Counted from the first letter of the stretch, positions 18,222-28,202 are shown. The stretch: 64,000 bases of DNA from Hymenobacter busanensis (GCF_008727865.1 NZ_VTWU01000005.1:489761-553760); one strand, 5' to 3'. Notes: generated by a model from the sequence alone, not told the origin. A program made the numbers and translations.

Positions 18222-19625
18222 ATGAGAATGAACGAACCTTCCGAAGAACGGGACGAAATCCTGGCCACCGTGCGCCGGTTTGAGCGCATGGTGGACGAGG
18301 GCGAACCGGTCTTTTTTGATTTGGGTGATTTTGAAGCCCTCATTGACCATTACACCACCAATACGCTCTACGACCGTGCCCTGCAGGCGTGCGAGGCGGC
18401 CGTAGCGCAATACCCGTTCTCCAACGAATTGCTCGTCGACCGGGCGCAGGTGCTGGCCATGCGCGGCGAGTACGACGCGGCCCTGGAGCAGATTGACGAA
18501 GTAGCCACCCGGGAGCCCGACAACGCCGATGTGGCCGTGACGCGCGGCATCATTGCTACCCAGCGCGGCGACATTGCCGCCGCCGTGGGCTACTTCGAGC
18601 AGGGCGTGGCCCGCTCGCCCGACCGCGACGACATTTACTTCAACCTCGGCCTGGCCTACCAGCAGTGGCAGAAGTTCAAGAGCGCGGCCCGCAACTACAA
18701 GCAGAGCCTGCGCATCAACCCCGACAACGACGCGGCCATTCAGGAGCTGCTCTACTGCCTCGAAGTGTCGGGGCGGCTGGAGAAGAACCTGGAGTTTTTC
18801 CGCCGTTTTACCGACGAAGACCCGTATTCGGCCATTGCGTGGTACAACTTGGGTCAAGCCTACTACAAAGCCGGCCGCTACGACGACGCAGCCGATGCTT
18901 TTGAGTACGCCATTGTCATCGACGCAAAATTCTACGAGGCGCACTCGTACCTGGCCAGCACCCACGTGAGTCGCGAGCAGTACCGCCGCGCCATTGAGGA
19001 GTTTGAACTGAGTTACCCCGAGGGCGAGCCGACGGCGGAGGCGCTGTGCAACATCGGCGAGTGCCACGAGAAGCTGGCCGAGTGGGACAAAGCCCGCCGG
19101 TTCTACCAGCGCGCCATCGACCTCGACCCCGAAATGGACGAGGCGTGGTTTGGCATCGGCGTGATTCTGGATGCGCAGGAAAAGTGGTTCGAGGCGCTGC
19201 ATTTCTACCGCAAGGCCGTTACGTTGTTCGACGAAAGCGGGGAATACTGGCTGGCCCTGGCCGGCGCCGAATACCAAGTGGGCAACGTCATCAGCGCCAT
19301 GGATGCCTACGACCACGCCACCCAGGTAGCGCCCGACGAACCCGCTGCGTGGATCAACTGGAGCGCCATTCTGTACGAGCAGGGGAATTTCGACGCGGCC
19401 ATTGATTTGATGCGCACCGCCACCGACCTGCAGCCCGCCGATGCCGACCTGCAGTACCGCCTGTGTGCCTACCTTTTGGCCGCCGGCCGCTACAAGCAGG
19501 CCTATGACGTATTGGAAAATGCCCTACTTTTGGACTTCGACAAGCACCGCCTGCTCTTCGAATACTTCCCGGAGCTGGAGCAGCAGCGCGCCCTCACCCG
19601 CCTGATCGACCAATACCGCAAATAA
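18222..19625 (+). CDS. tetratricopeptide repeat protein
   Basis: 467 residues from the ATG at 18222; a TTG 54 bases earlier is in frame but adds a non-conserved stretch. At least ten TPR units run from about residue 40 to the end (for example YFNLGLAYQQWQKFKSAARNY, AWYNLGQAYYKAGRYDDAADAF, ALCNIGECHEKLAEWDKA). There is no signal peptide, so it is a cytoplasmic scaffold. An acidic N-terminal region (EPSEERDEILATVRRFERMVDEGEPVFF) precedes the repeats. Proteins of this plan are widespread in Cytophagales without an assigned role, and no partner is obvious from the neighbours. Confidence 0.9.
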   Translation: MRMNEPSEERDEILATVRRFERMVDEGEPVFFDLGDFEALIDHYTTNTLYDRALQACEAAVAQYPFSNELLVDRAQVLAMRGEYDAALEQIDEVATREPDNADVAVTRGIIATQRGDIAAAVGYFEQGVARSPDRDDIYFNLGLAYQQWQKFKSAARNYKQSLRINPDNDAAIQELLYCLEVSGRLEKNLEFFRRFTDEDPYSAIAWYNLGQAYYKAGRYDDAADAFEYAIVIDAKFYEAHSYLASTHVSREQYRRAIEEFELSYPEGEPTAEALCNIGECHEKLAEWDKARRFYQRAIDLDPEMDEAWFGIGVILDAQEKWFEALHFYRKAVTLFDESGEYWLALAGAEYQVGNVISAMDAYDHATQVAPDEPAAWINWSAILYEQGNFDAAIDLMRTATDLQPADADLQYRLCAYLLAAGRYKQAYDVLENALLLDFDKHRLLFEYFPELEQQRALTRLIDQYRK

Positions 19626-19661
19626 TTTGACTGCCTTGCTGCACTGTTAATGCATTGAATC

Positions 19662-19710
19662 AGCCGGACCGGCGCGCTTCCTCCGCGGAGCCCTCGGGTC
19701 CGGCTGTTTT
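19662..19710 (+). terminator. terminator after the TPR gene
   Basis: AGCCGGACC (19662-19670) pairs with GGTCCGGCT (19697-19705), followed by GTTTTG. The loop is long (26 bases) and GC-rich, so secondary pairing inside it is likely. Confidence 0.65.
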
Positions 19711-19755
19711 GTGTCCGTACGGTTCGGCAAGCCCACCCTTTGCCCACCCTTTCTG

Positions 19756-20589
19756 ATGAATTACTCTCTCTCCCAACTGCCCGAGCGCACCGCCAAGCCC
19801 CGTGAACAAGGCTTTACCATGGTCATGGACAAAGGCCTGAGCGTGCGCGAAGCCGAAGACTTCCTCGAAGTTGGCGCCGCGTACACCGACATCGTGAAGC
19901 TCGGCTGGGCCACGTCGTACGTGACGGGCAACCTGAAGCGCAAACTGGCGGTGTACAAGGAGGCCGGGGTGCCGGTGTACTTCGGCGGCACGCTGTTCGA
20001 GGCCTTCATCGTGCGCAACCAGTTCGACGACTACCGCCGCCTGCTCGACGAGTTCGGTATGGAATACGCCGAGGTATCGGACGGCTCCATCGACCTCGTG
20101 CACGAGGAGAAGCTGGAGTTTATTCGTCAACTCTCGCAGCAGGTGAAGGTACTTTCGGAAGTGGGGTCGAAGGACGCGGAGAAAATCATACCGCCCTACA
20201 AGTGGATTCAGCAGATGCGCACCGAGCTGGAAGCTGGCGCCGTGAAGGTCATCGGCGAAGCCCGCGAAGCCGGCAACGTGGGTTTGTTCCGTAGTACGGG
20301 CGAAGTCCGCTCGGGTCTGGTGGAGGAAATCCTGACCCAGATTCCGTTCGAGAAGATTCTGTGGGAGGCCCCGCAGAAAGCGCAGCAGGTATGGTTCATC
20401 AAGCTGCTGGGTGCCAACGTGAACCTGGGCAACATCGCGCCCAACGAAATCGTCAGCCTCGAAACCATTCGCCTGGGCCTGCGCGGCGACACGTTCACCC
20501 ACTTCCTCGACATGGACAACGTGCACGAGATGTTCAAGCCCGAAGCCAAGACACCCGGCAAGCCCGGTACCTCCATGCCCCGCGGGTAA
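19756..20589 (+). CDS. comA: phosphosulfolactate synthase (ComA family)
   Basis: 277 residues from the ATG at 19756. Family blocks include KPREQGFTMVMDKGLSV, AAYTDIVKLGWATSY, GVPVYFGGTLFEAF, EVSDGSIDL, KVLSEVGSKD, GAVKVIGEAREAGN and LGANVNLGNIAPNEIVSLETIRLGLRGDT, forming a TIM barrel. The family adds sulfite to phosphoenolpyruvate to give (2R)-phospho-3-sulfolactate. In archaea this begins coenzyme M synthesis; in a gliding-type Bacteroidota the likely use is sulfolactate, or cysteate for sulfonolipids (inference). No comB, comC or transaminase lies beside it. A very strong terminator follows at 20598. Confidence 0.93.
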   Translation: MNYSLSQLPERTAKPREQGFTMVMDKGLSVREAEDFLEVGAAYTDIVKLGWATSYVTGNLKRKLAVYKEAGVPVYFGGTLFEAFIVRNQFDDYRRLLDEFGMEYAEVSDGSIDLVHEEKLEFIRQLSQQVKVLSEVGSKDAEKIIPPYKWIQQMRTELEAGAVKVIGEAREAGNVGLFRSTGEVRSGLVEEILTQIPFEKILWEAPQKAQQVWFIKLLGANVNLGNIAPNEIVSLETIRLGLRGDTFTHFLDMDNVHEMFKPEAKTPGKPGTSMPRG

Positions 20590-20597
20590 AGCCCTCA

Positions 20598-20660
20598 ACC
20601 AAGCGCCCACAAAAAAGCCCGTTGGAAATACTCCAACGGGCTTTTTTGTGGGCGCTTGGT
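20598..20660. terminator. bidirectional terminator, 29-bp arms
   Basis: Perfect 29-bp inverted repeat around the loop AATAC. The inner part is an A6-GCCCGTTGG / CCAACGGGC-T6 terminator; the outer 13 bp (ACCAAGCGCCCAC) extend the pairing beyond the T run. It lies between converging comA and the Roadblock-like gene. Confidence 0.9.
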
Positions 20661-20663
20661 GGC

Positions 20664-21032
20664 TTAGTCCAGCACTGCCGACTGGCTTTTTAGTACCTGG
20701 CGGGCCATAGCCAGGTTTGTGTCGGCAGAGTTTACGGCCAGGTAAATGAACTTGCCGCCGTCGGGCGACAACTTCAGTAGGTGCAGCTGATCGGTTAGCG
20801 TCAGCAGAATATCCTGCACCGTCTGGTTGAGCTTGAGGGCCTGAATGGCCTTCAGTTTTTGCTTGATTACCTCGGTGTTGTAGGCAGCAGCAGTTTCCGC
20901 GTCGAACGAGGCCAGGTTGGAGTGGTGAGCCAGCGGCATGCCGGTTTCCGTTTCTACCACGGCAATTGCAACGAGGGAAGGAAGTTCTTTGAGGACGTTC
21001 TGAACAACTTGCTGGGGCGTAAGTGTAGGCAT
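20664..21032 (-). CDS. Roadblock/LC7-like protein 1
   Basis: 122 residues, no signal or membrane span. The pattern fits the Roadblock/LC7 fold: an initial helix (TPQQVVQNVLKEL), a strand with PSLVAIAVVETETGMPLAHH, a long helix (AAAYNTEVIKQKLKAIQAL), the strand pair DILLTLTDQLHLLKLS and KFIYLAVNSADTNLAMARQVL. In bacteria such proteins are usually GTPase partners (MglB) or scaffold subunits, but no MglA-type GTPase is adjacent. It is paralogous to the gene just upstream (21070-21492); the 37-base gap suggests an operon. The family call is by eye. Confidence 0.7.
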   Translation of the reverse strand: MPTLTPQQVVQNVLKELPSLVAIAVVETETGMPLAHHSNLASFDAETAAAYNTEVIKQKLKAIQALKLNQTVQDILLTLTDQLHLLKLSPDGGKFIYLAVNSADTNLAMARQVLKSQSAVLD

Positions 21033-21069
21033 GAAAAAGGAAAATGAAGGTGGAAAGCAAAAAAGGGAG

Positions 21070-21492
21070 TTAGTTAGCGCAGCGACGCATCACGTCACGC
21101 ACCAACGCCATGTTGGTATCGGCCAGGCGTACGGCCACATAACATAGCCAGCGTCCGTTGGCGGTGGTACGCAGGCAGTGCAGTTGCTCGTCAAGAACCA
21201 CTACCATGTCGCCGAGCTCTTGCCCGGCCAACCACGGAGCGGTCAGGTTTTTCTGGGTGCGGCGAATCAACTCCGCGTTGCGGGTGCTCAGTTTGTATGG
21301 ATCGAAGCTGACAAGGGCGGTATAAGCCGACAGGGTCTTGTTGGATTTCACATCCACTACGGAAGCCGCTATCAGTTCGGGCAGTTCTTCCAACAGCCCT
21401 TTAATAACAGAGTCGGCTTTGTAGCGGTCCATGCCAACAGCGTCACCCACAATTTTTTTCACCACGGGTTTGTGCTGAAAAGGGAATCTCAT
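21070..21492 (-). CDS. Roadblock/LC7-like protein 2
   Basis: 140 residues from the ATG at 21492 (MRFPFQHKPVVKK); the longer frame upstream is proline-rich noise. The same layout as its neighbour is seen: DSVIKGLLEELPELIAASVVDVKSNKTLSAYTALVSFD, a helix (TRNAELIRRTQKNLTA), DMVVVLDEQLHCLRTT, RWLCYVAVRLADTNMALVRDVM. The shared LADTNMAL/SADTNLAM ending shows the two are paralogues. Its basic N-terminus (HKPVVKKIVGD) is an addition not seen in the other copy. The two could form a heterodimer; the function is unknown. Confidence 0.68.
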   Translation of the reverse strand: MRFPFQHKPVVKKIVGDAVGMDRYKADSVIKGLLEELPELIAASVVDVKSNKTLSAYTALVSFDPYKLSTRNAELIRRTQKNLTAPWLAGQELGDMVVVLDEQLHCLRTTANGRWLCYVAVRLADTNMALVRDVMRRCAN

Positions 21493-21607
21493 GCAGTAAG
21501 TCTTGGGCAGGAAAGCCGGGCGCAGTACCGTAAACGGGGGGGCGCACCAGTGGGGGTGGGTCTGGGTGGGTAAACAGGCAGGCCAGGGGCCGGGCGCTTT
21601 GCAAAGC

Positions 21608-21654
21608 ACCGGAAGCAACTGTCGGGCTTCTTGCAGGTGGCAGTTGCTTCCGGT
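21608..21654. repeat. inverted repeat, 14-bp arms
   Basis: ACCGGAAGCAACTG (21608-21621) pairs perfectly with 21641-21654 around a 19-base loop, just downstream of the gene ending at 21662 (minus strand). It has no T run, so it may stabilise the 3' end rather than terminate by itself. Confidence 0.6.
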
Positions 21655-21661
21655 GACTACG

Positions 21662-22348
21662 CTAGAAGAGGATCCAGCGCTTTTTGGCCTTCTGCTGCTG
21701 GTCGCGCGGTACCAGCGTCATGTTTTCCGTCCGGCCGCCTTTTACTTCAACTTCTTCTTCGGCATAGCCGGCGTAGCCGTATTGCAGGGTGGCTTTCTGG
21801 CTAGCCGGAATGCGCATGGTGTAGGCTCCGTTGGCATCGGTGCTCACGCCGTTGCGCGTGCCTTTGTGCCAAACGGTGGCACCTACCAGGGGCCGGCCGT
21901 TTTCGTCGAGAATGCGCCCGCGTACCGAAACCGTGCGCATGAGGCTGGCCGAGTTCAACTCGGCATTGGCCTCGGCCGACTCCGCGAAGGCCGGAACTCC
22001 TTCGGGGATTTCGCCGCCGACAGGGGTGTTGGTGCCGGCAAATACGGCGCCGCCTAGCAGTGCGCTGCCCACAACCAGCGTGGCGGCGCGCCGACGAAAC
22101 CGCTCCGGCTCGGTGCGAATCAGGTCGAACTGACGCTGTACCCAGCCCACTGGCTTTACGGCGTGGCCGTTGTTTTTGAGTTCGTAGAAGCGCAGCAGAG
22201 TAGCGTCGGCCAGCTCTTTGTTATTTTTCAGGTATGCATCTACCAAGTCGGTGTTTCGACTTGATAAGTCGCCTCGCAGGTATGCATCCCGGTAGGCCGG
22301 AAGCAATTCACCCGTGGCGGGGTGAAAAGGGGTTGAGGTTAGTTTCAT
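21662..22348 (-). CDS. membrane protein with carboxypeptidase-regulatory-like domain
   Basis: 228 residues from the ATG at 22348 (MKLTSTPFHPATGELLPAY). The cytoplasmic N-terminal part (about 1-90) has an anti-sigma-like helical composition (RDAYLRGDLSSRNTDLVDAYLKNNKELAD). One membrane span follows at about 93-112 (ATLVVGSALLGGAVFAG), then a periplasmic CarboxypepD-regulatory-like beta sandwich (VRGRILDENGRPLVGATVW...STDANGAYTMRIPAS...LQYGYAGYAEEEVEV), the domain that also begins TonB receptors. The role is unknown; a surface-signalling or envelope-anchoring task is possible. No sigma factor is adjacent. Confidence 0.8.
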   Translation of the reverse strand: MKLTSTPFHPATGELLPAYRDAYLRGDLSSRNTDLVDAYLKNNKELADATLLRFYELKNNGHAVKPVGWVQRQFDLIRTEPERFRRRAATLVVGSALLGGAVFAGTNTPVGGEIPEGVPAFAESAEANAELNSASLMRTVSVRGRILDENGRPLVGATVWHKGTRNGVSTDANGAYTMRIPASQKATLQYGYAGYAEEEVEVKGGRTENMTLVPRDQQQKAKKRWILF

Positions 22349-22911
22349 GTAAAAAAGATTGTGGTGGGGTGTGGAGGTAAAGGACAAGAAGCCGGTAGGA
22401 GCAGTAAAACGGGCTGATAGTGCTAAAGTTGGGCACATAAAAGATGCCCAGGAGCGGCCGGAAAGGCGACTATTTCGCTGAACGGTATTTTTCCCTCGGT
22501 AAAAACCACTTTCCCAAAGTTGAACTGATTTCCCAGTCTGGGAATTTGATGGTTATATTTTTACTAAAATGAATAATATGATATTTATACCGATGCCCTT
22601 TACGTATAAATACTTGTCAGATAGTTGCCGGTCGTTGGCTTGGCTTTGTAGAAGTGGTAGAATTAAGCACCATGCTTGGCAGATAGAATGACTTGGTAAT
22701 ACAGTCCGTGTAGACAGGGGTGTAAGCTTTGCCTGGCCATGTCGCCAGCGGTACAAGCTTTTAAGCAAAAGGCCCGCAACAATGTGCGGGTAGTAATACA
22801 CGCTGGATGAGTAACTCTCGGATCGAAAAGTCGGTGAATTGGTAATTCTCACGGACATTCGAAAGCTAAAACGCGACTGTTGAGCGTTCCAGCGCCACTA
22901 AATGCCGCCCA
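22349..22911. other. 563-base intergenic region, partly AT-rich
   Basis: Divergent spacer between the gene at 21662 and the glycosidase at 22912. Bases about 22545-22610 are strikingly AT-rich for this genome. TTCCCAG-T-CTGGGAA (22530-22544) is a 7-bp-arm palindrome that could be an operator. I see no credible gene; open frames here have no protein-like composition. Confidence 0.6.
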
Positions 22912-25050
22912 ATGCCTGCTTACTTACGATACCCACTGCTTATTCTGCTGAGCGCAGTTGGAACAATAGTCCGTGCCCAACAGGGAACTGCTACCATAGC
23001 CAGCCTTACGCCACTTACCCCGGCGGCCGTGCCGCAGTACGCCAAGTATGAGGCCGCCTTTGCCCTGACCTCTTCGTTTACGAACCCCTACGACCCCGAC
23101 GAGGTGGATGTAACGGTGGTCTTTACGTCGCCGAGCCGGCGCGCCCGCACCGTGCACGGCTTTTTCATGGTGCCCTACCAGCGCCACGACTCCACCGGTA
23201 CCTGGCGCCAGCGGCCCACCGCCCAGCCGTGGCGGGTGCGCTTTAGTCCTGACGAAGCCGGACAGTGGACGTACACCGTGACGATACGAACAGGGCAAGC
23301 TACCAGCACAGCGGGGCCCTACCGCTTTCAATGCGCGGCTTCGGCTGCACCGGGCTTTCTGCGCGCGGTGCCGGACCGCTCGTACCTGCAATTCAGCAAC
23401 GGAAGCTCATTTTTTGGCATCGGGCAGGATCTTCGGTCCTCGTTTAACACCAGCAAAAACTGCGACGCCCAACCCACCGCCTGCGACTCGGCCTGCTACC
23501 TGTTCAGCACCTTGCTGCAGCAGCTGGGGTGGGTGAAATCCTTTGCCCGCAGCGGCGGCAACCTGGCGCGGGTGTGGCTGGAGCCGTTCAGCTACGAGCC
23601 CGAGTGGGAAATTGGCGGCGACTACGGCACCCGCCAGAACCGCTTGGCCGACCTCGACTCGTTGGTGGCTACCGCCGGGGCCAGCGGGGTATACCTGCAC
23701 ATGGTGCTGTACAATTCGCGGGCCTTGGCTGTAAGTAAGGGCGCCCGTACCGAAGGCTCGGGCTGGCAGCAAAACCCTTATAACCGCCGCTTCGGGCTCG
23801 ATTCGTTGCGGGCATTCTACATCGACGGCCGCGCCATTCGGGCCTACCAGCACCGGCTGCGCTACATCCAGGCCCGGTGGGGCTACTCGCCGGCCATTGC
23901 CTCCTACGGGCTGATGAACGAGCCTGAACTGCCCGGCGAGGAAATCCAGGGCGCCTACTACCGCAACGGCAAGTACATCGACGCGTGGTTTGTGCGCATG
24001 GCGCAGTTTCTCAAGCAAGACAGTTACCCCGCGCACTTGGTAAGCGTCGACTACGGTTTCGGGTTCAGCGGCGGCGCCAACGACTCGCCGGCCATCGACT
24101 TCACCAACACCCACCACTACACCTGGGACAAGCTGGGCAACTACCAGCGCGCCTACATTGCCCGGCACCACGTGCGGCGGTTTGGCAAGCCGTTCGTGCA
24201 AACCGAGTTCGGCACGCCCTACTGGATTTCCGAGGACAACAACGAGGAAGTGCGGCAGGCGGCGTGGGCGTCGGCCTTTTCGGGGGCGTTCAGCACCGCT
24301 TTTTTCTACGGGGCCGATGGCAAGTACAACAACGCGTGCTGGGGCGGCGAAGGCGTGAAGCTCTACCTGCCGTTGGCCGTGTTTCTGCGGGGCGAGTCGT
24401 TCAACGATTCCACCAACCTCTACCAGCCCATCGGTAGCGCCCGGGCTGCGCACCGCGCCACCCGGGCCCGCGGCTTCGAGAAACCCCGCACCCTGCTCGA
24501 GGTGCCCGATTTTGACCAAGCCGGGTTCGGGCCCGCCGGGTTCTTTGGTGGCGAGGGGCTACGGCGCCGGGTGCTGACCCGCGACGTGGTGCCATCTACG
24601 CCGCGCATCGAGGTGTTTGCCCTGCGTTCGGCGGCTAAGGTGATTGGCTGGGTGCACGACACCGACTATTACTGGTACAACCTGCCCCACAATGCCCACC
24701 CTGAAGTGCACGAACGGCTGAAAAACCCCCGGGTGCAGGGCCGACAGCCCGCCGTAAGTCCGCTAAGCGGGCAAACCATGACTTTGGAAGGGCTGGAGCG
24801 CGACGGGCTGTACCGATTGCAGTGGTTCAGCACCCACTACAACTACGATACCGACGGCGTGCCCGCCACCACCGAAGACGGCGGCCCCATTGCCGGCTCC
24901 GAGTTTCAGGCGTCGGTAACGGTGCTCAAAGGCAAAGCCACCATTGCCATTCCCACGCTACAGCCGCGCGAACTGGGCAAAACCCCCTACGCGCCCGATT
25001 ACGGCTTTAAGCTGACGTGGGCGGGCGAGGCAGCCACGCCGACGCGGTAA
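22912..25050 (+). CDS. DUF5060-type glycoside hydrolase, secreted
   Basis: 712 residues with a signal peptide (PLLILLSAVGTIVRA-Q). Residues about 40-150 are an immunoglobulin-like DUF5060-type domain (KYEAAFALTSSFTNPYDPDEVDVTVVF...GQWTYTVTI). Residues about 150-510 form a clan GH-A barrel with acid/base Glu337 in YGLMNEPE and nucleophile Glu432 in VQTEFGTPYW; AFFYGADGKYNNACWG follows. The C-terminal third (about 590-700) is beta-rich. Such enzymes attack plant or algal polysaccharides, but the substrate here is not readable. The preceding 563-base gap probably holds its promoter. Confidence 0.85.
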   Translation: MPAYLRYPLLILLSAVGTIVRAQQGTATIASLTPLTPAAVPQYAKYEAAFALTSSFTNPYDPDEVDVTVVFTSPSRRARTVHGFFMVPYQRHDSTGTWRQRPTAQPWRVRFSPDEAGQWTYTVTIRTGQATSTAGPYRFQCAASAAPGFLRAVPDRSYLQFSNGSSFFGIGQDLRSSFNTSKNCDAQPTACDSACYLFSTLLQQLGWVKSFARSGGNLARVWLEPFSYEPEWEIGGDYGTRQNRLADLDSLVATAGASGVYLHMVLYNSRALAVSKGARTEGSGWQQNPYNRRFGLDSLRAFYIDGRAIRAYQHRLRYIQARWGYSPAIASYGLMNEPELPGEEIQGAYYRNGKYIDAWFVRMAQFLKQDSYPAHLVSVDYGFGFSGGANDSPAIDFTNTHHYTWDKLGNYQRAYIARHHVRRFGKPFVQTEFGTPYWISEDNNEEVRQAAWASAFSGAFSTAFFYGADGKYNNACWGGEGVKLYLPLAVFLRGESFNDSTNLYQPIGSARAAHRATRARGFEKPRTLLEVPDFDQAGFGPAGFFGGEGLRRRVLTRDVVPSTPRIEVFALRSAAKVIGWVHDTDYYWYNLPHNAHPEVHERLKNPRVQGRQPAVSPLSGQTMTLEGLERDGLYRLQWFSTHYNYDTDGVPATTEDGGPIAGSEFQASVTVLKGKATIAIPTLQPRELGKTPYAPDYGFKLTWAGEAATPTR

Positions 25051-25142
25051 AATGGTGCGCGCCGCTGGGCGCCGAGCAGGCTGGCAGTAACACAGTGGCG
25101 CTGAATGCAGTAAATAAGGCCCCACCTTACTGGTTTAGCCGC

Positions 25143-26474
<1,332 letters not shown>

Positions 26475-26568
26475 GCCAAGAGTAGCGCAGGCGGCCGGGT
26501 GGCACAGAATCGATAGGCGTACCGGGGGCAGAAACCGCGCAGGGCGGTGGCCTTTGGCCACTACGCGT

Positions 26569-26576
26569 TAGCTTTG
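26569..26576 (+). promoter_or_regulatory. -7 box before the DedA gene
   Basis: TAGCTTTG is an exact TAnnTTTG match 29 bases before the DedA start. A TTTGG at 26553-26557 is upstream but closer than the usual -33 spacing. Confidence 0.5.
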
Positions 26577-26604
26577 CAAGCCAATCCCATACCCCGCGCA
26601 CTCC

Positions 26605-27279
26605 ATGGACCTCATTCAGCAGTTTTTTCACCTGGTCATGCACCTCGATAAAACCCTTATCGACGTGGTGCACGAGTACGGGGCGCTGACCTACCTGATT
26701 CTGTTTCTGATCATTTTCACCGAAACCGGCGTGGTGGTTATGCCCTTCCTGCCCGGCGACTCGTTGCTGTTTGTGGCCGGTACGCTGGCCGCCCAAACCG
26801 CCAACCCCGGTTCCCCCGAAACGCTGCTCAACATCTGGTACCTGATTCCGCTGTTGTTCGTGGCCGCCTTCATCGGCGACAACCTGAACTACTTCATCGG
26901 CGACTACCTCGGGCCGCGGGTGTTCCGCGAAGACTTCCGCTTTCTGAAGCGCAAGTACCTGGAGCAAACGCAGGCCTTCTACGCCAAGCACGGCGGCAAA
27001 ACCATTATCATGGCGCGCTTCGTGCCCATCGTGCGCACGTTTGCGCCGTTTGTGGCCGGCGTGGGCACCATGAAGTACAGTTACTTCATCGGCTACAGCA
27101 TTGCCGGCGCTCTGTTCTGGGTTATTTCCCTCACGATGGCCGGCTACCTGTTCGGCAACATCCCGGTTGTGAAAGACAACTTCACGCTGGTCATCTACGG
27201 CATCATTCTGCTCTCGATTCTGCCGCCGCTGTTTCAGTTCGTGAAAGGCAAGCTCAGCAACCGCCCGGCCGAGGCTTAA
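26605..27279 (+). CDS. DedA family membrane protein
   Basis: 224 residues, cytoplasmic membrane. It has the VTT/DedA fold: the first span (LTYLILFLIIFTETGVVVMPFLPGDSLLFVAGTLAA) contains the conserved PGDSLLF motif, then FIGDNLNYFIGDYLGPRVF, then KHGGKTIIMARFVPIVRTFAPFVAGVGTMKYSYF with the essential R-x3-R pair. The family flips lipid carriers such as undecaprenyl phosphate or phosphatidylethanolamine and affects cell division and pH tolerance. The exact lipid here is unknown. A terminator follows. Confidence 0.95.
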   Translation: MDLIQQFFHLVMHLDKTLIDVVHEYGALTYLILFLIIFTETGVVVMPFLPGDSLLFVAGTLAAQTANPGSPETLLNIWYLIPLLFVAAFIGDNLNYFIGDYLGPRVFREDFRFLKRKYLEQTQAFYAKHGGKTIIMARFVPIVRTFAPFVAGVGTMKYSYFIGYSIAGALFWVISLTMAGYLFGNIPVVKDNFTLVIYGIILLSILPPLFQFVKGKLSNRPAEA

Positions 27280-27304
27280 CCCACCGCCGTATTACTGAAA
27301 GGTT

Positions 27305-27343
27305 AAAAGCCGCCCCGGTGCATTGGCCAGGGCGGCTTTTTTT
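27305..27343 (+). terminator. terminator after DedA
   Basis: AAAAGCCGCCC (27305-27315) pairs with GGGCGGCTTTT (27330-27340), with a T7 run at 27337-27343. The hairpin lies between DedA and aroE, so aroE needs its own promoter or read-through. Confidence 0.85.
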
Positions 27344-27371
27344 GTTTCTTCAACCATCTTTCCCGTTGCCT

Positions 27372-28106
27372 ATGCCCTGTGAATTTGGTTTGATTGGCCG
27401 GGTGCTCACGCACTCGTTTTCGCCCACGTATTTCCAGCAGAAATTCGATACCCTCGGCCTCGACGACTTCACCTACGAAGCCTTTGAGCTGGCCACCATC
27501 GACGAGCTGCCCGCGCTGCTGGCCCGCCGGCCCAACCTGGCCGGGCTGAACGTGACCATCCCCTACAAGGAGCAGGTGCTGCCCTACCTCGATGAAATAG
27601 CCCCCTCGGCCGCGCGGGTCGGGGCCGTCAACGTTATCCAGATTGGCCCCAACGGCCGCCTCGTGGGCCACAACACCGACTACACCGGGTTCCGCGACTC
27701 GCTGCGGCGGCAGTACCGCGGGCCCGGGCCGGCGCTGGTGCTGGGCACCGGCGGCGGCGCCAAAGCCGTGGAAGCCGCTCTGCGCGAGCTGGGCATCCGG
27801 CACTGGCTCGTCTCGCGCGACGCGCTGGGCCGGGGCCTGTCCTACGCCGACCTCACCCCGCAGCTTCTGCACGAACACCCGCTCGTCATCAACACCACGC
27901 CGCTGGGCATGTACCCGCGCACCGACGAGTACCCGCCGTTGCCCTACCACGCCCTCACCCCGCAGCACCACCTGTTCGACCTTATTTACAACCCCAGCGA
28001 AACCGAATTCCTGCGCCGGGGCCGCGAAGCCGGCGCCAGCACCCAAAACGGTTTCGACATGCTCTGCCGCCAAGCCGAAGACGCCTGGCGCATCTGGAAT
28101 TCCTGA
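27372..28106 (+). CDS. aroE: shikimate dehydrogenase
   Basis: 244 residues from the ATG at 27372. The enzyme reduces 3-dehydroshikimate with NADPH in the chorismate pathway. The substrate site includes HSFSPTYF near the N-terminus, NVTIPYKEQVLPYLDEI (catalytic Lys) and NTDYTGF (Asp); the nucleotide site is VLGTGGGAKAVEAAL, and INTTPLGMYP and QNGFDMLCRQA complete the signature. It is shorter than the Escherichia coli enzyme (272), as usual in Bacteroidota. No other aro gene is nearby. Confidence 0.95.
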   Translation: MPCEFGLIGRVLTHSFSPTYFQQKFDTLGLDDFTYEAFELATIDELPALLARRPNLAGLNVTIPYKEQVLPYLDEIAPSAARVGAVNVIQIGPNGRLVGHNTDYTGFRDSLRRQYRGPGPALVLGTGGGAKAVEAALRELGIRHWLVSRDALGRGLSYADLTPQLLHEHPLVINTTPLGMYPRTDEYPPLPYHALTPQHHLFDLIYNPSETEFLRRGREAGASTQNGFDMLCRQAEDAWRIWNS

Positions 28107-28166
28107 CGAACGGGTAGCCCGCGGGTAGCGCATCCGGCACTCGGACCGCAACACCAGCCCTGCTAA

Positions 28167-28202
28167 CGCAAAGAAGCCCCCAGCCGATGGCCGGAGGCTT
28201 CA
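28167..28202 (-). terminator. terminator for the small secreted protein
   Basis: On the minus strand GAAGCCTCC pairs with GGGGGCTTC (one mismatch region) followed by TTTGC, 45 bases after the gene at 28248. A modest intrinsic terminator. Confidence 0.5.

Noticed and set aside
22553..22858. A 101-codon minus-strand frame in the AT-rich spacer
   Set aside because: No domain, signal or family resemblance, and it lies where a promoter is expected.
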